DNA of 37,560 bases from Bacteroidaceae bacterium (lineage in GTDB: Bacteria; Bacteroidota; Bacteroidia; Bacteroidales; Bacteroidaceae). Of this stretch, positions 17,315 through 26,706 are shown in pieces. A program made the position numbers and the translations under genes. The stretch covers positions 1-37,560 of the forward strand of contig JAFOCV010000108.1 in NCBI GenBank assembly GCA_017381015.1. Direction: 5' to 3'. The notes beneath the pieces are model-generated. The model did no database searches, was not told the origin of the DNA, and saw only the letters and a program-made list of their open reading frames with translations. Positions within the stretch are counted from its first letter, which is position 1; each line of letters begins with the position of its first letter.

Positions 17315-18352
17315 TTAAATCAATGGCATACCAGCTTCTTTACACTGTTTGCGCATGTCGTCTGGCCAAATGCTGGATTGGGTCTCACCCACGTGTGCCT
17401 TATGAAGAAGTATCATACAGAGTCTGCTCTGACCGATACCGCCACCTATACTGAGCGGAAGAGAACCTTCTAGGAGGCGACGATGGAAATAAAGTTCCTT
17501 TCTATCTGTCTTACCCTGCAATTCCAACTGATGCATCAAGGCTTTGCTATCTACACGAATACCCATAGAAGAAAGTTCTATGCTACGTCCAAGGATAGGA
17601 TACCAAATTAGCAAGTCACCATTCAGACCTAGGAAACCATCGCTATTGGGAGTGCTCCAGTCATCATAGTCAGGAGCACGATTGTCATGTGGTTCGCCAG
17701 ATGAAAGTTTGCCTCCAATACCAATAATAAACACAGCTCCATACTTTTTACTGATTAGGTCTTCACGCTCCTTGGGAGTATTGTTGGGGTAAAGGCGCTC
17801 CAGTTCTTCACTATGGATGAAATGAATCTCTTCGGGAAGGAAGGGACGTAGTTGGGGATAAGTTTCGCAAATATAAAACTCAGTACGCAGGATGGTACCA
17901 TAGATGCGTCTAACTATCTGCTTCAGGAATTCTACATTACGCTGCTCATTAGTCATTGTACGTTCCCAGTCCCATTGGTCAACGTAAAGAGAATGCAGAT
18001 TGTCCAACTCTTCATCTGCGCGTATAGCATTCATATCAGTGATGATACCATAACCAGGCTCTATTTGATACTCAGCCAGAGTAACGCGCTTCCATTTGGC
18101 TAGCGAGTGAACCACCTCTGCCATAGCCTCGTTCATATCCTTAATTGGGAATGATACTGGTCGCTCTGTGCCATTGAGGTCATCATTAAGACCAAGTCCA
18201 CGCAACACAAACAAAGGTGCTGTTACACGACGCAGGCGCAACTCGGTGGAGAAGCTACGCAAGAAGAAGTCTTTTATCTGCTTAATAGCCAACTCTGTTT
18301 GCTTAAGGTCCAGAGCTGGTTGATAATCTTTAGGAATAAGTAAACTGCTCAT
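17315..18352 (-). CDS. asnA: Aspartate--ammonia ligase (asparagine synthetase A)
   Basis: 345 residues, the usual length for the Bacteroidetes form. AsnA makes asparagine from aspartate and ammonia with ATP to AMP, and is related to class II aminoacyl-tRNA synthetases. Visible landmarks are RLRRVTAPLFV, NGTERPVSFPI, LAEYQIEPGYGIITDMNAIR, YVDQWDWE, a class II core DLLIWYPILGRSIELSSMGIRVD, and the C-terminal LPLSIGGGIGQSRLCM (motif 3). It is a single-gene transcript: own promoter (18380-18409) and own terminator (17256-17286). The start ATG at 18352 fits the promoter, leaving a leader of about 22 bases. Confidence 0.97.
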   Translation of the reverse strand: MSSLLIPKDYQPALDLKQTELAIKQIKDFFLRSFSTELRLRRVTAPLFVLRGLGLNDDLNGTERPVSFPIKDMNEAMAEVVHSLAKWKRVTLAEYQIEPGYGIITDMNAIRADEELDNLHSLYVDQWDWERTMTNEQRNVEFLKQIVRRIYGTILRTEFYICETYPQLRPFLPEEIHFIHSEELERLYPNNTPKEREDLISKKYGAVFIIGIGGKLSSGEPHDNRAPDYDDWSTPNSDGFLGLNGDLLIWYPILGRSIELSSMGIRVDSKALMHQLELQGKTDRKELYFHRRLLEGSLPLSIGGGIGQSRLCMILLHKAHVGETQSSIWPDDMRKQCKEAGMPLI

Positions 18353-18379
18353 TGGAGTAGATATGTATCAATTTGACCA

Positions 18380-18409
18380 CAAAGTTACAAAAATTATTTT
18401 GTAGAGCAA
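18380..18409 (-). promoter_or_regulatory. Promoter of asnA
   Basis: TAACTTTG (-7, 18387-18380) with TTG (18409-18407) 19 bases upstream as the -33 element, both on the minus strand. A close match to the Bacteroidetes primary sigma consensus. Confidence 0.72.
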
Positions 18410-18578
18410 GCAATTCGCATGATTATGTGCCGATTTTCCATAATATTCTATAGAATTGTAGAAAAGTGCTAACTATCTAAAATGTTAAAAGATATTACTT
18501 TTTATTTAGATATGTTAAATAACGTTAAAGAGAGTATGATTTATGAAGACTGCTAGCCTGTAAATCGTTTTTTTTTCG

Positions 18579-18586
18579 TACCTTCG
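18579..18586 (+). promoter_or_regulatory. Possible -7 box of the OmpA-like lipoprotein gene
   Basis: TACCTTCG, one mismatch from TAnnTTTG, 29 bases before the ATG at 18616. No clear -33 element. Confidence 0.4.
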
Positions 18587-18615
18587 CACCAGTTTAATAA
18601 GGTAACCGAAAGATT

Positions 18616-19539
18616 ATGAAGACAATTAAGTACATGATGATGGCTGCCGTAGCTACATTAGCATTGGGCAGTTGTGTTAGTAAGAAGGAATATCTTGCTG
18701 TTCAGCAGCAGTTGCAAGAGTGTCGCAATGGCGGTATGTCTTTGGGCAAGAAATATAGTGATGCTCAAATACAATTGGCAGAGTTCAAGACCAAGACAGA
18801 GAATCTCCAGCATATGCTCGACGACAAGAACGCCTTGATTAAGGAAAAGAACGAGGCTTTGCAGATTATGCAGAAGACTCTTGACCAGAGTATTTATCAG
18901 GGTGGCGCAAACATCAGTAAGTTGGTAGACGAAATCAACTCTAGCAACAAGTACATCCAGCAGTTGGTAGAAGCAAAGAGCAAGAGTGATTCATTGAACG
19001 TGGCATTGACCAACAATTTGACTCGCAGTCTTTCTCGCGAGGAGTTGAAGGATGTAGACATCCAGGTATTGAAGGGTGTTGTATACATTTCTTTGAACGA
19101 CAACATGCTTTACAAGAGCGGTTCTTATGAGATTAGTCCTAAGGCTGGTGAGACCCTTTCAAAGATTGCAAAGATTATCACCGATTATGACGACTATGAA
19201 GTACTTGTAGAGGGTAATACTGATAATGTGCCCATTAGTCGCACAAACATTCGTAACAACTGGGACCTCTCAGCATTGCGTGCTAGTAGTGTGGTACAGG
19301 AGTTGCAGACCAAATATGGTGTTAATCCCAGCCGTTTATCAGCTGCAGGTCGTGGCGAATACAATACCGTAGCCGACAACGATACCCCCGAGGGTCGCGC
19401 AAAGAATCGTCGCACTCAGATTATCATCACTCCTAAGCTCGACCAGTTCCTGGAGCTCATTGACAAGGCACCTGCTACCGACGAGGAGACAACACCTGCT
19501 GCTGAAGCCGAGGCTGCAACAGAAGCTACACAGGAATAA
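18616..19539 (+). CDS. OmpA-family peptidoglycan-binding lipoprotein
   Basis: 307 residues. The lipobox LGSC puts the lipid on C20. Residues about 24-115 form a Gln/Lys-rich coiled coil (QQQLQEC, KTKTENLQHML, KEKNEAL), and about 145-275 an OmpA-like domain with VEGNTDNVP, LSALRASSVVQELQ, LSAAGRGEYNTVADND and EGRAKNRRTQIII, whose Asp and Arg bind meso-diaminopimelate. The last 30 residues are an Ala/Glu/Thr-rich low-complexity tail. It should sit on the inner face of the outer membrane and tether it to peptidoglycan. It may be transcribed alone, since a hairpin follows at 19555-19580, or with the lipoprotein 88 bases downstream. Confidence 0.92.
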   Translation: MKTIKYMMMAAVATLALGSCVSKKEYLAVQQQLQECRNGGMSLGKKYSDAQIQLAEFKTKTENLQHMLDDKNALIKEKNEALQIMQKTLDQSIYQGGANISKLVDEINSSNKYIQQLVEAKSKSDSLNVALTNNLTRSLSREELKDVDIQVLKGVVYISLNDNMLYKSGSYEISPKAGETLSKIAKIITDYDDYEVLVEGNTDNVPISRTNIRNNWDLSALRASSVVQELQTKYGVNPSRLSAAGRGEYNTVADNDTPEGRAKNRRTQIIITPKLDQFLELIDKAPATDEETTPAAEAEAATEATQE

Positions 19540-19554
19540 TTCTTACACTATACA

Positions 19555-19580
19555 TATCCCCTCCCGCAATGGAGGGGATA
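19555..19580. terminator. Hairpin after the OmpA-like gene, possible weak terminator
   Basis: A perfect ten-base stem TATCCCCTCC/GGAGGGGATA with a six-base loop. No good T tract follows, so termination may be weak and the stem could instead protect mRNA ends. Confidence 0.5.
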
Positions 19581-19627
19581 ATTCAATAAAGATAAAGAGT
19601 CACACCCAATTATTATAATTAAGAGAG

Positions 19628-20191
19628 ATGAATCATAAGATAAGTCTAATGCTGCTCGTACTTCTCGCAATGGTAGCATGTACTTCCAACGAGAAAGCGC
19701 CACAGGCAACAGAGCCAGTACAAGAAAAGCCAGTACAAGTAGTGGACAACAGTCCACGCTCGCTTCCCCTGCTATATGCCACCGACACATGCAAAATAGG
19801 TCAGAACTATTACGTGTGGGAATTAGAGCGCAAAGCGTGTGATTCTTTGGGAGTCGTAGCTGATGACATGGGAGACAAGTATTACGACAATACCATCAAG
19901 ATTGTTGTAAAGAAAAACGCCTCCACTCTCTTTGCCCGTACATTCAAGAAATCTGACTTCAGACACATGCTCGACAAAGATTTCTTCAAGAACAGTATCC
20001 TTGACGGTTGTCGTTTCATGAAGATTCACGAGGGTATGGTAAGCTTTTCAATGGCTGTAAGCTATCCCGAAAGCGACATGTCTCGCCCCTTCATTCTGAA
20101 CATTGGTCCCGATGGCAGTTATATGATATTGCCCGACGATGACCTGGACGAGGAATACATCACAGACTCTTTATCTTCAGACGGAGTATAA
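19628..20191 (+). CDS. DUF4738-like lipoprotein of unknown function
   Basis: 187 residues. A lipoprotein signal with C18 (LLAMVAC) is followed by a Pro/Gln/Glu-rich spacer and a single globular domain at about 45-175. The order YYVWELERKACDSLGVV, GDKYYDNTIKIVVKK and RTFKKSDFRHML resembles the DUF4738 family of Bacteroidetes lipoproteins (from memory, not searched). The C-terminus is acidic (DDDLDEEYITDSLSSD). Function is unknown. It follows the OmpA-like lipoprotein by 88 bases and ends at a strong bidirectional terminator. Confidence 0.75.
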   Translation: MNHKISLMLLVLLAMVACTSNEKAPQATEPVQEKPVQVVDNSPRSLPLLYATDTCKIGQNYYVWELERKACDSLGVVADDMGDKYYDNTIKIVVKKNASTLFARTFKKSDFRHMLDKDFFKNSILDGCRFMKIHEGMVSFSMAVSYPESDMSRPFILNIGPDGSYMILPDDDLDEEYITDSLSSDGV

Positions 20192-20210
20192 AACATTATA
20201 GACAAAACAC

Positions 20211-20252
20211 AAGTGGCGCATGCAAGAGTTAATTTCATTGCATGCGCCACTT
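20211..20252. terminator. Bidirectional terminator between convergent genes
   Basis: A perfect 15-base stem (AAGTGGCGCATGCAA and its complement) with a 12-base loop lies between the convergent lipoprotein (ends 20191) and HAD (ends 20273) genes. T-rich bases follow on both strands. Confidence 0.88.
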
Positions 20253-20272
20253 GTTTATAAAGCATTAATAAC

Positions 20273-21016
20273 TCAAACGAGCAATACGGGCAAGGCCTCC
20301 AATAATGCACAGTGGTTAGGGAAAACAATATCCGCACCCGCATCATACAGTACCTTGTCAGGCAGAGGACCTGTGTTTACCGCAATAGTAAATATACCAG
20401 CCGCCTTTGCTGCCTGAACACCTAACGGTGCGTTTTCCACTACTACGGCTTCTTCCGCACTGATACCGGCTTTTTCTAATCCCATCAGATAAGGTTCGGG
20501 ATGAGGTTTGCCATGCTTTACATCAAAGGCCGTTACCATCAGTTCTGCCTTGAAGATACCAGGAAAGTTCTTTTCCAATCTTTCAAGCAGACTCTTTTGG
20601 CCACTTCCGGTCACGATGACACGTTCAATTCCCCTGTGTTTAACAGCTTGCAACAGTTCCAGAGCACCAACTATAGGCTCCACGTGTGGCAATGTGTTAA
20701 AGATATCGCTCTTTACCTTATATATATATTCGCACTCCTCTTTAGTAGCACTCCTACCCCATTGCTCCTGTGCAAAGATGTCAATTGTACCTTCACCGGT
20801 GCGACCTTCGTTCATGTAAACATCCTCATGGGTCATCACGAGATTGTTCTTCTCCATGGCACGCACCCAAGCCTCAGCATGATTCTTCATGCTATCAAAG
20901 AGCACACCATCCATATCAAATAGAATGGCGCGAACATTCTTTCTGGCCAATGAGGCTACATTAATAAAGGAAGGGCTTTCTGCCCCTCCTTTACTATTTG
21001 TTATTGATTCTGACAT
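20273..21016 (-). CDS. HAD-superfamily sugar phosphatase / beta-phosphoglucomutase-like
   Basis: 247 residues. The four HAD motifs are present: I, FDMDGVLFDS with the nucleophile and acid Asp; II, IVTGSGQKS; III, Lys in KHGKPHPEPY; IV, VVENAPLGVQAA. The helical cap between motifs I and II (about 45-115) is subfamily I. A 25-residue extension before motif I is unusual, and an internal start is possible. The family includes beta-phosphoglucomutase and sugar-phosphate phosphatases; motif IV has Glu-Asn rather than Glu-Asp, as several phosphatases do. It follows pgi by 15 bases and is the last gene of lysS-gpsA-pgi-HAD, so a sugar-phosphate substrate is a reasonable inference only. Confidence 0.85.
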   Translation of the reverse strand: MSESITNSKGGAESPSFINVASLARKNVRAILFDMDGVLFDSMKNHAEAWVRAMEKNNLVMTHEDVYMNEGRTGEGTIDIFAQEQWGRSATKEECEYIYKVKSDIFNTLPHVEPIVGALELLQAVKHRGIERVIVTGSGQKSLLERLEKNFPGIFKAELMVTAFDVKHGKPHPEPYLMGLEKAGISAEEAVVVENAPLGVQAAKAAGIFTIAVNTGPLPDKVLYDAGADIVFPNHCALLEALPVLLV

Positions 21017-21031
21017 TTAATTGTCCGTGTA

Positions 21032-22366
21032 TTATAGGCGAGCCTTGATAGCCTCTGTCTCTGCCTCATAACCAGGCTTACCAAGCAGAGCAAACATATT
21101 CTTCTTGTAAGCCTCTACACCGGGCTGGTCAAATGGATTAACCTCAAGCAACAAACCGCTGATACCACAACCACGCTCAAACATATATATAAGCTGACCG
21201 ATATGGTACTCATCAAGACGAGTGATGCTAAGTTTGATATTGGGGACACCACCATCAACATGAGCCAACTTAGTACCCAACTCTGCCATCTTGTTTACCT
21301 CATCGATACGACGACCGGCAAGGAAGTTAAGACCGTCAAGGTTCTCCTCATCAGAAGGAACAGCCAGACATGTATTGGGCTGCTCAACGCTAACAACAGT
21401 TTCAAAGATGGTACGCTCGCCATCCTGAATCCACTGACCCATTGAGTGAAGGTCGGTAGTAAGGTCTACACTTGCGGGGAAGATGCCCTTGCCGTCCTTA
21501 CCCTCGCTCTCACCATAAAGTTGCTTCCACCATTCACCCAGATTGTGAAGCTTAGGCTGATAGTTAGCCAAAATCTCTATCTTCTTACCGTTCTGATAAA
21601 GAGCATTACGAATAGCAGCATATACAGCAGCAGGATTCTCCATGAAGGGAACCTCGGGTGCACACTGAGCCTCCATATCCTGAGCACCCTTTACCAATGC
21701 CTCGATATCCAAGCCAGCTACGGCAATTGGAAGAAGACCTACGGGAGTGAGCACACTGAAACGGCCACCTACGTTATCAGGAATAATGAATGACTTATAG
21801 CCTTCCTTATCAGCAGTAACGCGAGCTGCACCACGCTTAGCGTCTGTTACAGCCACGATTACCTTAGAAGCCTCAGCCTTGCCGCGCTGCTCTTCGCAAA
21901 GAGTCTTCAACAGACGGAAGGTAATAGCAGTCTCAGTAGTAGTACCGCTCTTTGAGATATTGATAATACCGAAGCGAACGGTCTTCAAGTAGGCAATCAG
22001 TTCTGAAAGGTAATCCTCGCCAATGTTGTTACCAGCGAAAAGTATACGAGGATACTTGCTCTCCTGCAACCAGCCGAAGGTATTGCTCAATGCATCGATT
22101 ACCATACGAGCACCAAGGTAAGAACCACCGATACCAGCCACTACCACTGCATCGCACTCCTGCTGCAGAGTCTTTGCACAATCGTTGATTTCTGCGATAA
22201 ACTCGGGGGTGATGCTAGTGGGCAGGTGCATCCAACCGAGGAAATCGTTACCCTTGCAGGTACCTTCTTCTAGAGCCTTCTGAGCTGCTGCTACAGGAGC
22301 CTCAAACTTTGCTAAAGCATCAGCACTTAGAAACTGTGATGCCTTTGAAATATCCAGTGTTACCAT
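21032..22366 (-). CDS. pgi: Glucose-6-phosphate isomerase
   Basis: 444 residues, the short form found in Firmicutes and Bacteroidetes. It interconverts glucose-6-phosphate and fructose-6-phosphate in the cytoplasm. Landmarks are [38 protein letters not shown] (phosphate-binding), [19 protein letters not shown] (a PGI signature), [24 protein letters not shown] (a longer conserved block; catalytic Glu lies here), and the C-terminal [20 protein letters not shown] with the catalytic Lys. It lies 53 bases after gpsA with no promoter box seen between, so the two are probably one transcript. Confidence 0.97.
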   Translation of the reverse strand: MVTLDISKASQFLSADALAKFEAPVAAAQKALEEGTCKGNDFLGWMHLPTSITPEFIAEINDCAKTLQQECDAVVVAGIGGSYLGARMVIDALSNTFGWLQESKYPRILFAGNNIGEDYLSELIAYLKTVRFGIINISKSGTTTETAITFRLLKTLCEEQRGKAEASKVIVAVTDAKRGAARVTADKEGYKSFIIPDNVGGRFSVLTPVGLLPIAVAGLDIEALVKGAQDMEAQCAPEVPFMENPAAVYAAIRNALYQNGKKIEILANYQPKLHNLGEWWKQLYGESEGKDGKGIFPASVDLTTDLHSMGQWIQDGERTIFETVVSVEQPNTCLAVPSDEENLDGLNFLAGRRIDEVNKMAELGTKLAHVDGGVPNIKLSITRLDEYHIGQLIYMFERGCGISGLLLEVNPFDQPGVEAYKKNMFALLGKPGYEAETEAIKARL

Positions 22367-22419
22367 ATTTATGAATTTGTTTATTATTTGTTCTGTATTG
22401 TTTTATGAAATAAAATCAC

Positions 22420-23409
22420 TTATCTGAATGCCTCTGAAAGAAGCTTGATTTCGATACTGGGACTTATACGTTCGTAAAGGATGTTGTAGACGGAGTCAAG
22501 GATTGGCATATTGACATGCAAGTGTCTGTTGATATCCTTCATACACTTTGTACCAAAGTATCCTTCCGCTATCATTTCCATTTCCAATTGAGCGCTCTTT
22601 ACAGAATAGCCCTTGCCTATCATTGTACCGAAGACACGATTGCGCGAGAAGTTGGAATAACCAGTCACAAGAAGGTCACCACAGTATACGCTGTCGATGA
22701 TGCTACGGTCAACGGGATAAACAGCCGTAAGCAGACGTTTCATTTCCTGCAAAGCATTTGACATAAGCACTGCCTGGAAGTTGTCACCATATTTCAAACC
22801 ATGACATATGCCCGAGGCAATACTATAGACATTCTTCAGTACGCTGGCATATTCTATTCCAATGACGTCTTGCGAGATTTTGGTCTTCACATAATGGCTT
22901 TCTATGCAGTCGGCAAAGGCCTGCGCCTTCTCCCTGTCGGCACATCCGATGGTGAGGTATGTCAGTCTGTTCAGCGCCACCTCTTCGGCATGACTGGGAC
23001 CACCAATTACGGCAAGGTTCTCATCGGGTACGTTATACACCTGATGGAAATACTCCGAGCAGATTAGATTCTCTTCTGGCACTATGCCCTTGATGGCAGT
23101 GATGAGGAACTTGTCGCTCAGTCGTACCTTCAGTTTCTTCAGATGTCCCTTGAGATAAGGCGAAGGAGTAACGAATACCAAAGTCTGGCAATTGCGCACT
23201 ACCTCATTGATATCTGAAGAGAATGTGATACGATTAACGTCAAAATGAACACTAGTCAGATATGCCGGATTGTGACCGAGGCGCTTGAAATCCTCTATGC
23301 GGTCATCACGACGCAGATACCACCATATCCGTTCGTTCTTCTCCAGCAATATTTTGGCTATAGCTGTTGCCCAGCTACCTCCGCCCATTACTGCTACTGT
23401 ACCTATCAT
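22420..23409 (-). CDS. gpsA: NAD(P)H-dependent glycerol-3-phosphate dehydrogenase
   Basis: 329 residues, normal for the family. It reduces dihydroxyacetone phosphate to sn-glycerol-3-phosphate for phospholipid synthesis. An N-terminal Rossmann fold starts with VAVMGGGSWATAIAK (9-18 is the nucleotide-binding loop), followed by FVTPSPYLKGHL, TAIKGIVPEENLICSEYF, VIGGPSHAEEV, then the catalytic Lys in YASVLKNVYSIASG and the substrate region GDLLVTGYSNFSRNRVFG. In the order lysS-gpsA-pgi-HAD, gpsA begins about 120 bases after lysS. The only promoter box found is upstream of lysS, so it likely serves the whole cluster. Confidence 0.97.
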   Translation of the reverse strand: MIGTVAVMGGGSWATAIAKILLEKNERIWWYLRRDDRIEDFKRLGHNPAYLTSVHFDVNRITFSSDINEVVRNCQTLVFVTPSPYLKGHLKKLKVRLSDKFLITAIKGIVPEENLICSEYFHQVYNVPDENLAVIGGPSHAEEVALNRLTYLTIGCADREKAQAFADCIESHYVKTKISQDVIGIEYASVLKNVYSIASGICHGLKYGDNFQAVLMSNALQEMKRLLTAVYPVDRSIIDSVYCGDLLVTGYSNFSRNRVFGTMIGKGYSVKSAQLEMEMIAEGYFGTKCMKDINRHLHVNMPILDSVYNILYERISPSIEIKLLSEAFR

Positions 23410-23532
23410 AGTTATATATCACTCTCGAGCTTCCTCTTCTGGATAAGAATACGACGTACAACCGTTATTATATCCTCTCCCTCATCGGGATATGAATCTA
23501 GAAGCTTTGGTTATGGATTTTACTTACTCAAA

Positions 23533-25152
23533 TTACTTGCTCTCTTCCTGCTCAGTGCTTTCCTGAGTGCTAGAAGCTGCATGCGCAGTCTTCTCTGGCT
23601 TCATCTGGGGGAAGAACAATACCTCCTGAATGAAGGGTTTACCAGTAAGAAGCATTACCAAGCGGTCGATACCAATACCAATACCACTGGTAGGAGGCAT
23701 ACCGTATTGTAGCGCACGCAAGAAGTCCTGGTCGATAATCATAGCCTCATCATCGCCCTTGTCTGCCAAGCGCATCTGCTCGCGGAAACGCTCTTCCTGG
23801 TCGAGAGGGTCATTGAGCTCAGAGTAAGCATTGGCCAACTCCTTGCCATTTACCATCAACTCGAAGCGCTCTGTCAAACCGGGCTTGCTACGGTGCTTCT
23901 TGGTAAGGGGAGACATCTCTATGGGATAGTCGGTGATGAATGTTGGCTGAATAAAGGTGCCTTCGCAGGTCTCACCGAATATTTCGTCGATAAGCTTACC
24001 CTTGCCCATACTTGGGTCAACCTCTACGCCACACTTCTTGGCTACCTCGCGCATTTCATCCTCGCTCATACCCTCCAGGTCATAACCAGTCTTCTCCTTG
24101 ATAGCTTCCAGAATGGGCAGACGACGGTAGGGAGCCTTGAACGAAATCACCTTGCCATCAATCTCTGTTTCGGGCTTTCCGTTTACGGCAACACAAATAC
24201 GCTCCAAAACCTTCTCGGTGAAAGACATCATCCAATTGTAGTCCTTGTACTGAACGTAAAGTTCCATACATGTAAACTCGGGATTGTGGTTCTTGTCCAT
24301 ACCCTCGTTACGGAAATTCTTACCAATCTCATAAACACCCTCAAAACCACCCACGATTAGACGCTTCAGGTAAAGCTCGGTAGCGATACGACAATATAGG
24401 TCGATATCCAAGCTATTGTGATGTGTGATGAAAGGACGCGCACTGGCACCACCAGCGATGCTCTGAAGGATTGGAGTTTCCACCTCGGTGTATCCAGCCT
24501 CATCAAGGCACTGACGCAAGGTACTGATTACCTTTGTACGCTTCAGGAAAGTCTCCTTCACACCCTCGTTAACGATTAGGTCAACGTATCTTTGACGGAA
24601 GCGCAACTCGGGGTCAGAGAATGCGTCAAATACATTACCCTCCGAGTCTGTCTTAACCACTGGCAGAGGACGAAGGCTCTTGGCCAATATTGTCAATTCA
24701 GTACAGTGGATACTGATTTCACCAGTCTTTGTACGGAATACAAAACCCTTCACGCCGATGAAGTCACCCAAGTCCAGTAATTTCTTGAAGACAGTATTGT
24801 ACATCATTGTATCCTCGGCATTAGGGCAAAGCGCATCACGTGTGATGTACACCTGAATTCGTCCCTTACTGTCCATCAGTTCCACGAAGCTAGCCTTACC
24901 CATGATACGACGGCTCATCATACGACCAGCCACACATACCATACGACTATTCTCTGGAGTAGCAGGTGTGGGTACTTCCTCGCCCTGCTCGTTGGTCATT
25001 GTGGGAAGGTCTACGAACTCTGCCTTAATATCTGTAGAAAATGCATCAGTAGGATACTCTGCTGCGGGGTATGGATCGATACCCAAATCACGCATCTGCT
25101 GAAGATTACCACGACGAACTATCTCTTGTTCACTTAATTCTTGTACACTCAT
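23533..25152 (-). CDS. lysS: Lysyl-tRNA synthetase, class II
   Basis: 539 residues from the ATG at 25152. I prefer this to the GTG at 25182, because the promoter box TAACTTTG ends at 25182 and transcription must start downstream of that codon. It has an OB-fold anticodon-binding domain (about 55-180, with [19 protein letters not shown]) and a class II catalytic core: motif 1 near [14 protein letters not shown], motif 2 [20 protein letters not shown], motif 3 [29 protein letters not shown] and [13 protein letters not shown] are LysRS-specific. It charges tRNA-Lys. The last 15 residues are a Ser/Thr/Glu tail without known function. Length is slightly shorter than the Bacteroides enzyme as I remember it. 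Confidence 0.97.
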   Translation of the reverse strand: MSVQELSEQEIVRRGNLQQMRDLGIDPYPAAEYPTDAFSTDIKAEFVDLPTMTNEQGEEVPTPATPENSRMVCVAGRMMSRRIMGKASFVELMDSKGRIQVYITRDALCPNAEDTMMYNTVFKKLLDLGDFIGVKGFVFRTKTGEISIHCTELTILAKSLRPLPVVKTDSEGNVFDAFSDPELRFRQRYVDLIVNEGVKETFLKRTKVISTLRQCLDEAGYTEVETPILQSIAGGASARPFITHHNSLDIDLYCRIATELYLKRLIVGGFEGVYEIGKNFRNEGMDKNHNPEFTCMELYVQYKDYNWMMSFTEKVLERICVAVNGKPETEIDGKVISFKAPYRRLPILEAIKEKTGYDLEGMSEDEMREVAKKCGVEVDPSMGKGKLIDEIFGETCEGTFIQPTFITDYPIEMSPLTKKHRSKPGLTERFELMVNGKELANAYSELNDPLDQEERFREQMRLADKGDDEAMIIDQDFLRALQYGMPPTSGIGIGIDRLVMLLTGKPFIQEVLFFPQMKPEKTAHAASSTQESTEQEESK

Positions 25153-25181
25153 AATATCTAATATGTTACTATTTTCGCGCA

Positions 25182-25189
25182 CAAAGTTA
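25182..25189 (-). promoter_or_regulatory. Promoter -7 box of lysS and probably the lysS-gpsA-pgi-HAD cluster
   Basis: TAACTTTG on the minus strand, an exact TAnnTTTG match, 29 bases before the lysS ATG. It decides the start codon, as the alternative GTG overlaps the box. Confidence 0.65.
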
Positions 25190-25231
25190 TAAAAAAAAAC
25201 TCAAAATTCTCAGTATTTCCCTAAATAATAT

Positions 25232-25239
25232 TACCTTTG
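25232..25239 (+). promoter_or_regulatory. Promoter -7 box of the porin gene
   Basis: TACCTTTG, an exact TAnnTTTG match, 29 bases before the ATG at 25269. Confidence 0.6.
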
Positions 25240-25268
25240 TAAGTGCATTGTAATTAATACGTACAATT

Positions 25269-26450
25269 ATGAAACTAAAACACGCTCTACTGGCACTCAC
25301 AATGGCCAGTGTTTCTGCTCCTGCTATGGCCCAGTTGGCCATGAACGAGGAGTACGCAGATGGTTACGACCATTCTCTTCAAAACTACGTTACCGAGAAG
25401 TTTTTTCAGCCCCAAAACACCTCTCAGGCTTCCACCTCCACCCCTGAGAAGAAGTGGAAGGTAGCTGACTATGTTACCGTGCCCAAGTTTGGCGGTTACG
25501 TAGTATCTACCTACAAGTACGATAGCCAAGAGGGCAAGAATGGCGGTGACGGTTTCGGCATCCGCTACGTTCGTCTATACCTTGACGGCAAGGTATTCAA
25601 CGATTTCAGTTATCGTGTGCAGATGAATGTCTCTGGCGAACCCGGTACCAAGAGTGGTGCCCGAGTGATTGATGCCTTCGTAGCATGGCAGAAATGGAAG
25701 TCATTCGGCATAAAAATGGGTGAGTTCAAGCGTTGCTTCTCATTCGAAAACCCCATGAACCCCTGGGATGTGTGCGCAGGCGACTACACCCAGCTCACCA
25801 AGCACTTTGCAGGCATGAACGGTAATCTCTATCAAGGTGGTACCAATAGTGGTGGCCGCGACCTTGGCATACAGGTTTATGGCGATGCCTTCAAGGTTGG
25901 TGACACCAAGCATTATCTACTACATTATCAGGCTGGTGTATACAATGGCCAGGGCATCAACACCTCCGACAAGGACAAAGAAAAAGACTACATTGCTACC
26001 CTGCAACTCCAACCCATCAAAGGCCTTTACCTAGGTGTATTCGGATGGAGCGGTTCTTTCCACGATGGCACACAGAGCAACTATTTCAAACGCTGGGCAG
26101 CAGGTGTAAGTTATGAGGGTGTCATTTCTGCTCGCGCCGAGTATGCTCGCAACATCTACGCCCAAGACTATGGTGTAAAGAATGTAGGTCAGAAGTCAGA
26201 TGCATGGTACGTACGTATGGGCATCCCCACATGGCGCTGGTTGAAGGTCAATCTTGGTTATGATGCATATCGTACAGATATGAGCACTCTCACCTCGCTC
26301 AACTCCATCTACTCACTTGGTTTGCAAGCGCGTCCTCACAAGAATCTGCAATTCCAGCTCCAGTGGAATTACATTCACAACAACACACGCGCAACCACTG
26401 CCGACAAGGATTACCACCAGCTTTGGGCATTGGCTTACATCAGATTCTAA
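25269..26450 (+). CDS. OprO/OprP-like outer-membrane porin
   Basis: 393 residues. A signal peptide (about 1-21, cleavage near AMAQ) leads into a Ser/Thr/Gln-rich spacer and then a barrel with alternating aromatic and polar beta strands to the C-terminal Phe (ALAYIRF, the outer-membrane sorting end). The segment GFGIRYVRLYLDGKVFNDFSYRVQM, and GIKMGEFKRCFSFENPMNPWD soon after, are typical of the phosphate-selective porin O/P family as found in Bacteroidetes. Selectivity for phosphate is not established by sequence; many members are general porins. The gene has its own promoter and terminator, so it is a single transcript. Codon use matches highly expressed neighbours. Confidence 0.85.
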   Translation: MKLKHALLALTMASVSAPAMAQLAMNEEYADGYDHSLQNYVTEKFFQPQNTSQASTSTPEKKWKVADYVTVPKFGGYVVSTYKYDSQEGKNGGDGFGIRYVRLYLDGKVFNDFSYRVQMNVSGEPGTKSGARVIDAFVAWQKWKSFGIKMGEFKRCFSFENPMNPWDVCAGDYTQLTKHFAGMNGNLYQGGTNSGGRDLGIQVYGDAFKVGDTKHYLLHYQAGVYNGQGINTSDKDKEKDYIATLQLQPIKGLYLGVFGWSGSFHDGTQSNYFKRWAAGVSYEGVISARAEYARNIYAQDYGVKNVGQKSDAWYVRMGIPTWRWLKVNLGYDAYRTDMSTLTSLNSIYSLGLQARPHKNLQFQLQWNYIHNNTRATTADKDYHQLWALAYIRF

Positions 26451-26465
26451 TCTACAAGGCATATC

Positions 26466-26512
26466 AAAAACATCCGCGACACTCGCTACGAGTAATCGCG
26501 GATGTTTTTTCT
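26466..26512 (+). terminator. Rho-independent terminator of the porin gene
   Basis: The stem AAAAACATCCGCGA pairs with TCGCGGATGTTTTT (26466-26479, 26496-26509), with a small inner stem CTCG/CGAG, and runs into T-rich sequence. It starts 15 bases after the stop codon. Confidence 0.9.
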
Positions 26513-26541
26513 TCATTTATTCTCCAAGCTCTTGCAAAAGG

Positions 26542-26676
26542 TCCGAGTATTCTGATAATTCCGATTATTCCGAATACTCAAATTACTCCGAGTTTTCTGA
26601 TTATTCAGAGTAGTCAGACTATTCAGATTACTATGATTACTCCGAGCATTCTGATTATTCAGACTATTCCGCCTAT
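26542..26676. repeat. 9-bp tandem repeat array C, fifteen units
   Basis: Fifteen contiguous, imperfect 9-base units with consensus TCNGANTAT, for example TCCGAGTAT, TCTGATTAT, TCAGACTAT. It lies between the porin terminator and the end of aroC, both convergent. A frame runs through it because the period is a multiple of three, but it has no start signal and I regard it as non-coding. Confidence 0.88.
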
Positions 26677-26706
26677 TCTAAAAAGCCACTTAGCTTTCAG
26701 CCCTCG

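Noticed and set aside
20273-25152. lysS-gpsA-pgi-HAD as an unusual operon
   Set aside because: The mix of translation, lipid and sugar genes looks odd, but I remember the same lysS-gpsA-pgi order in other Bacteroidales, so it is ordinary for the group.
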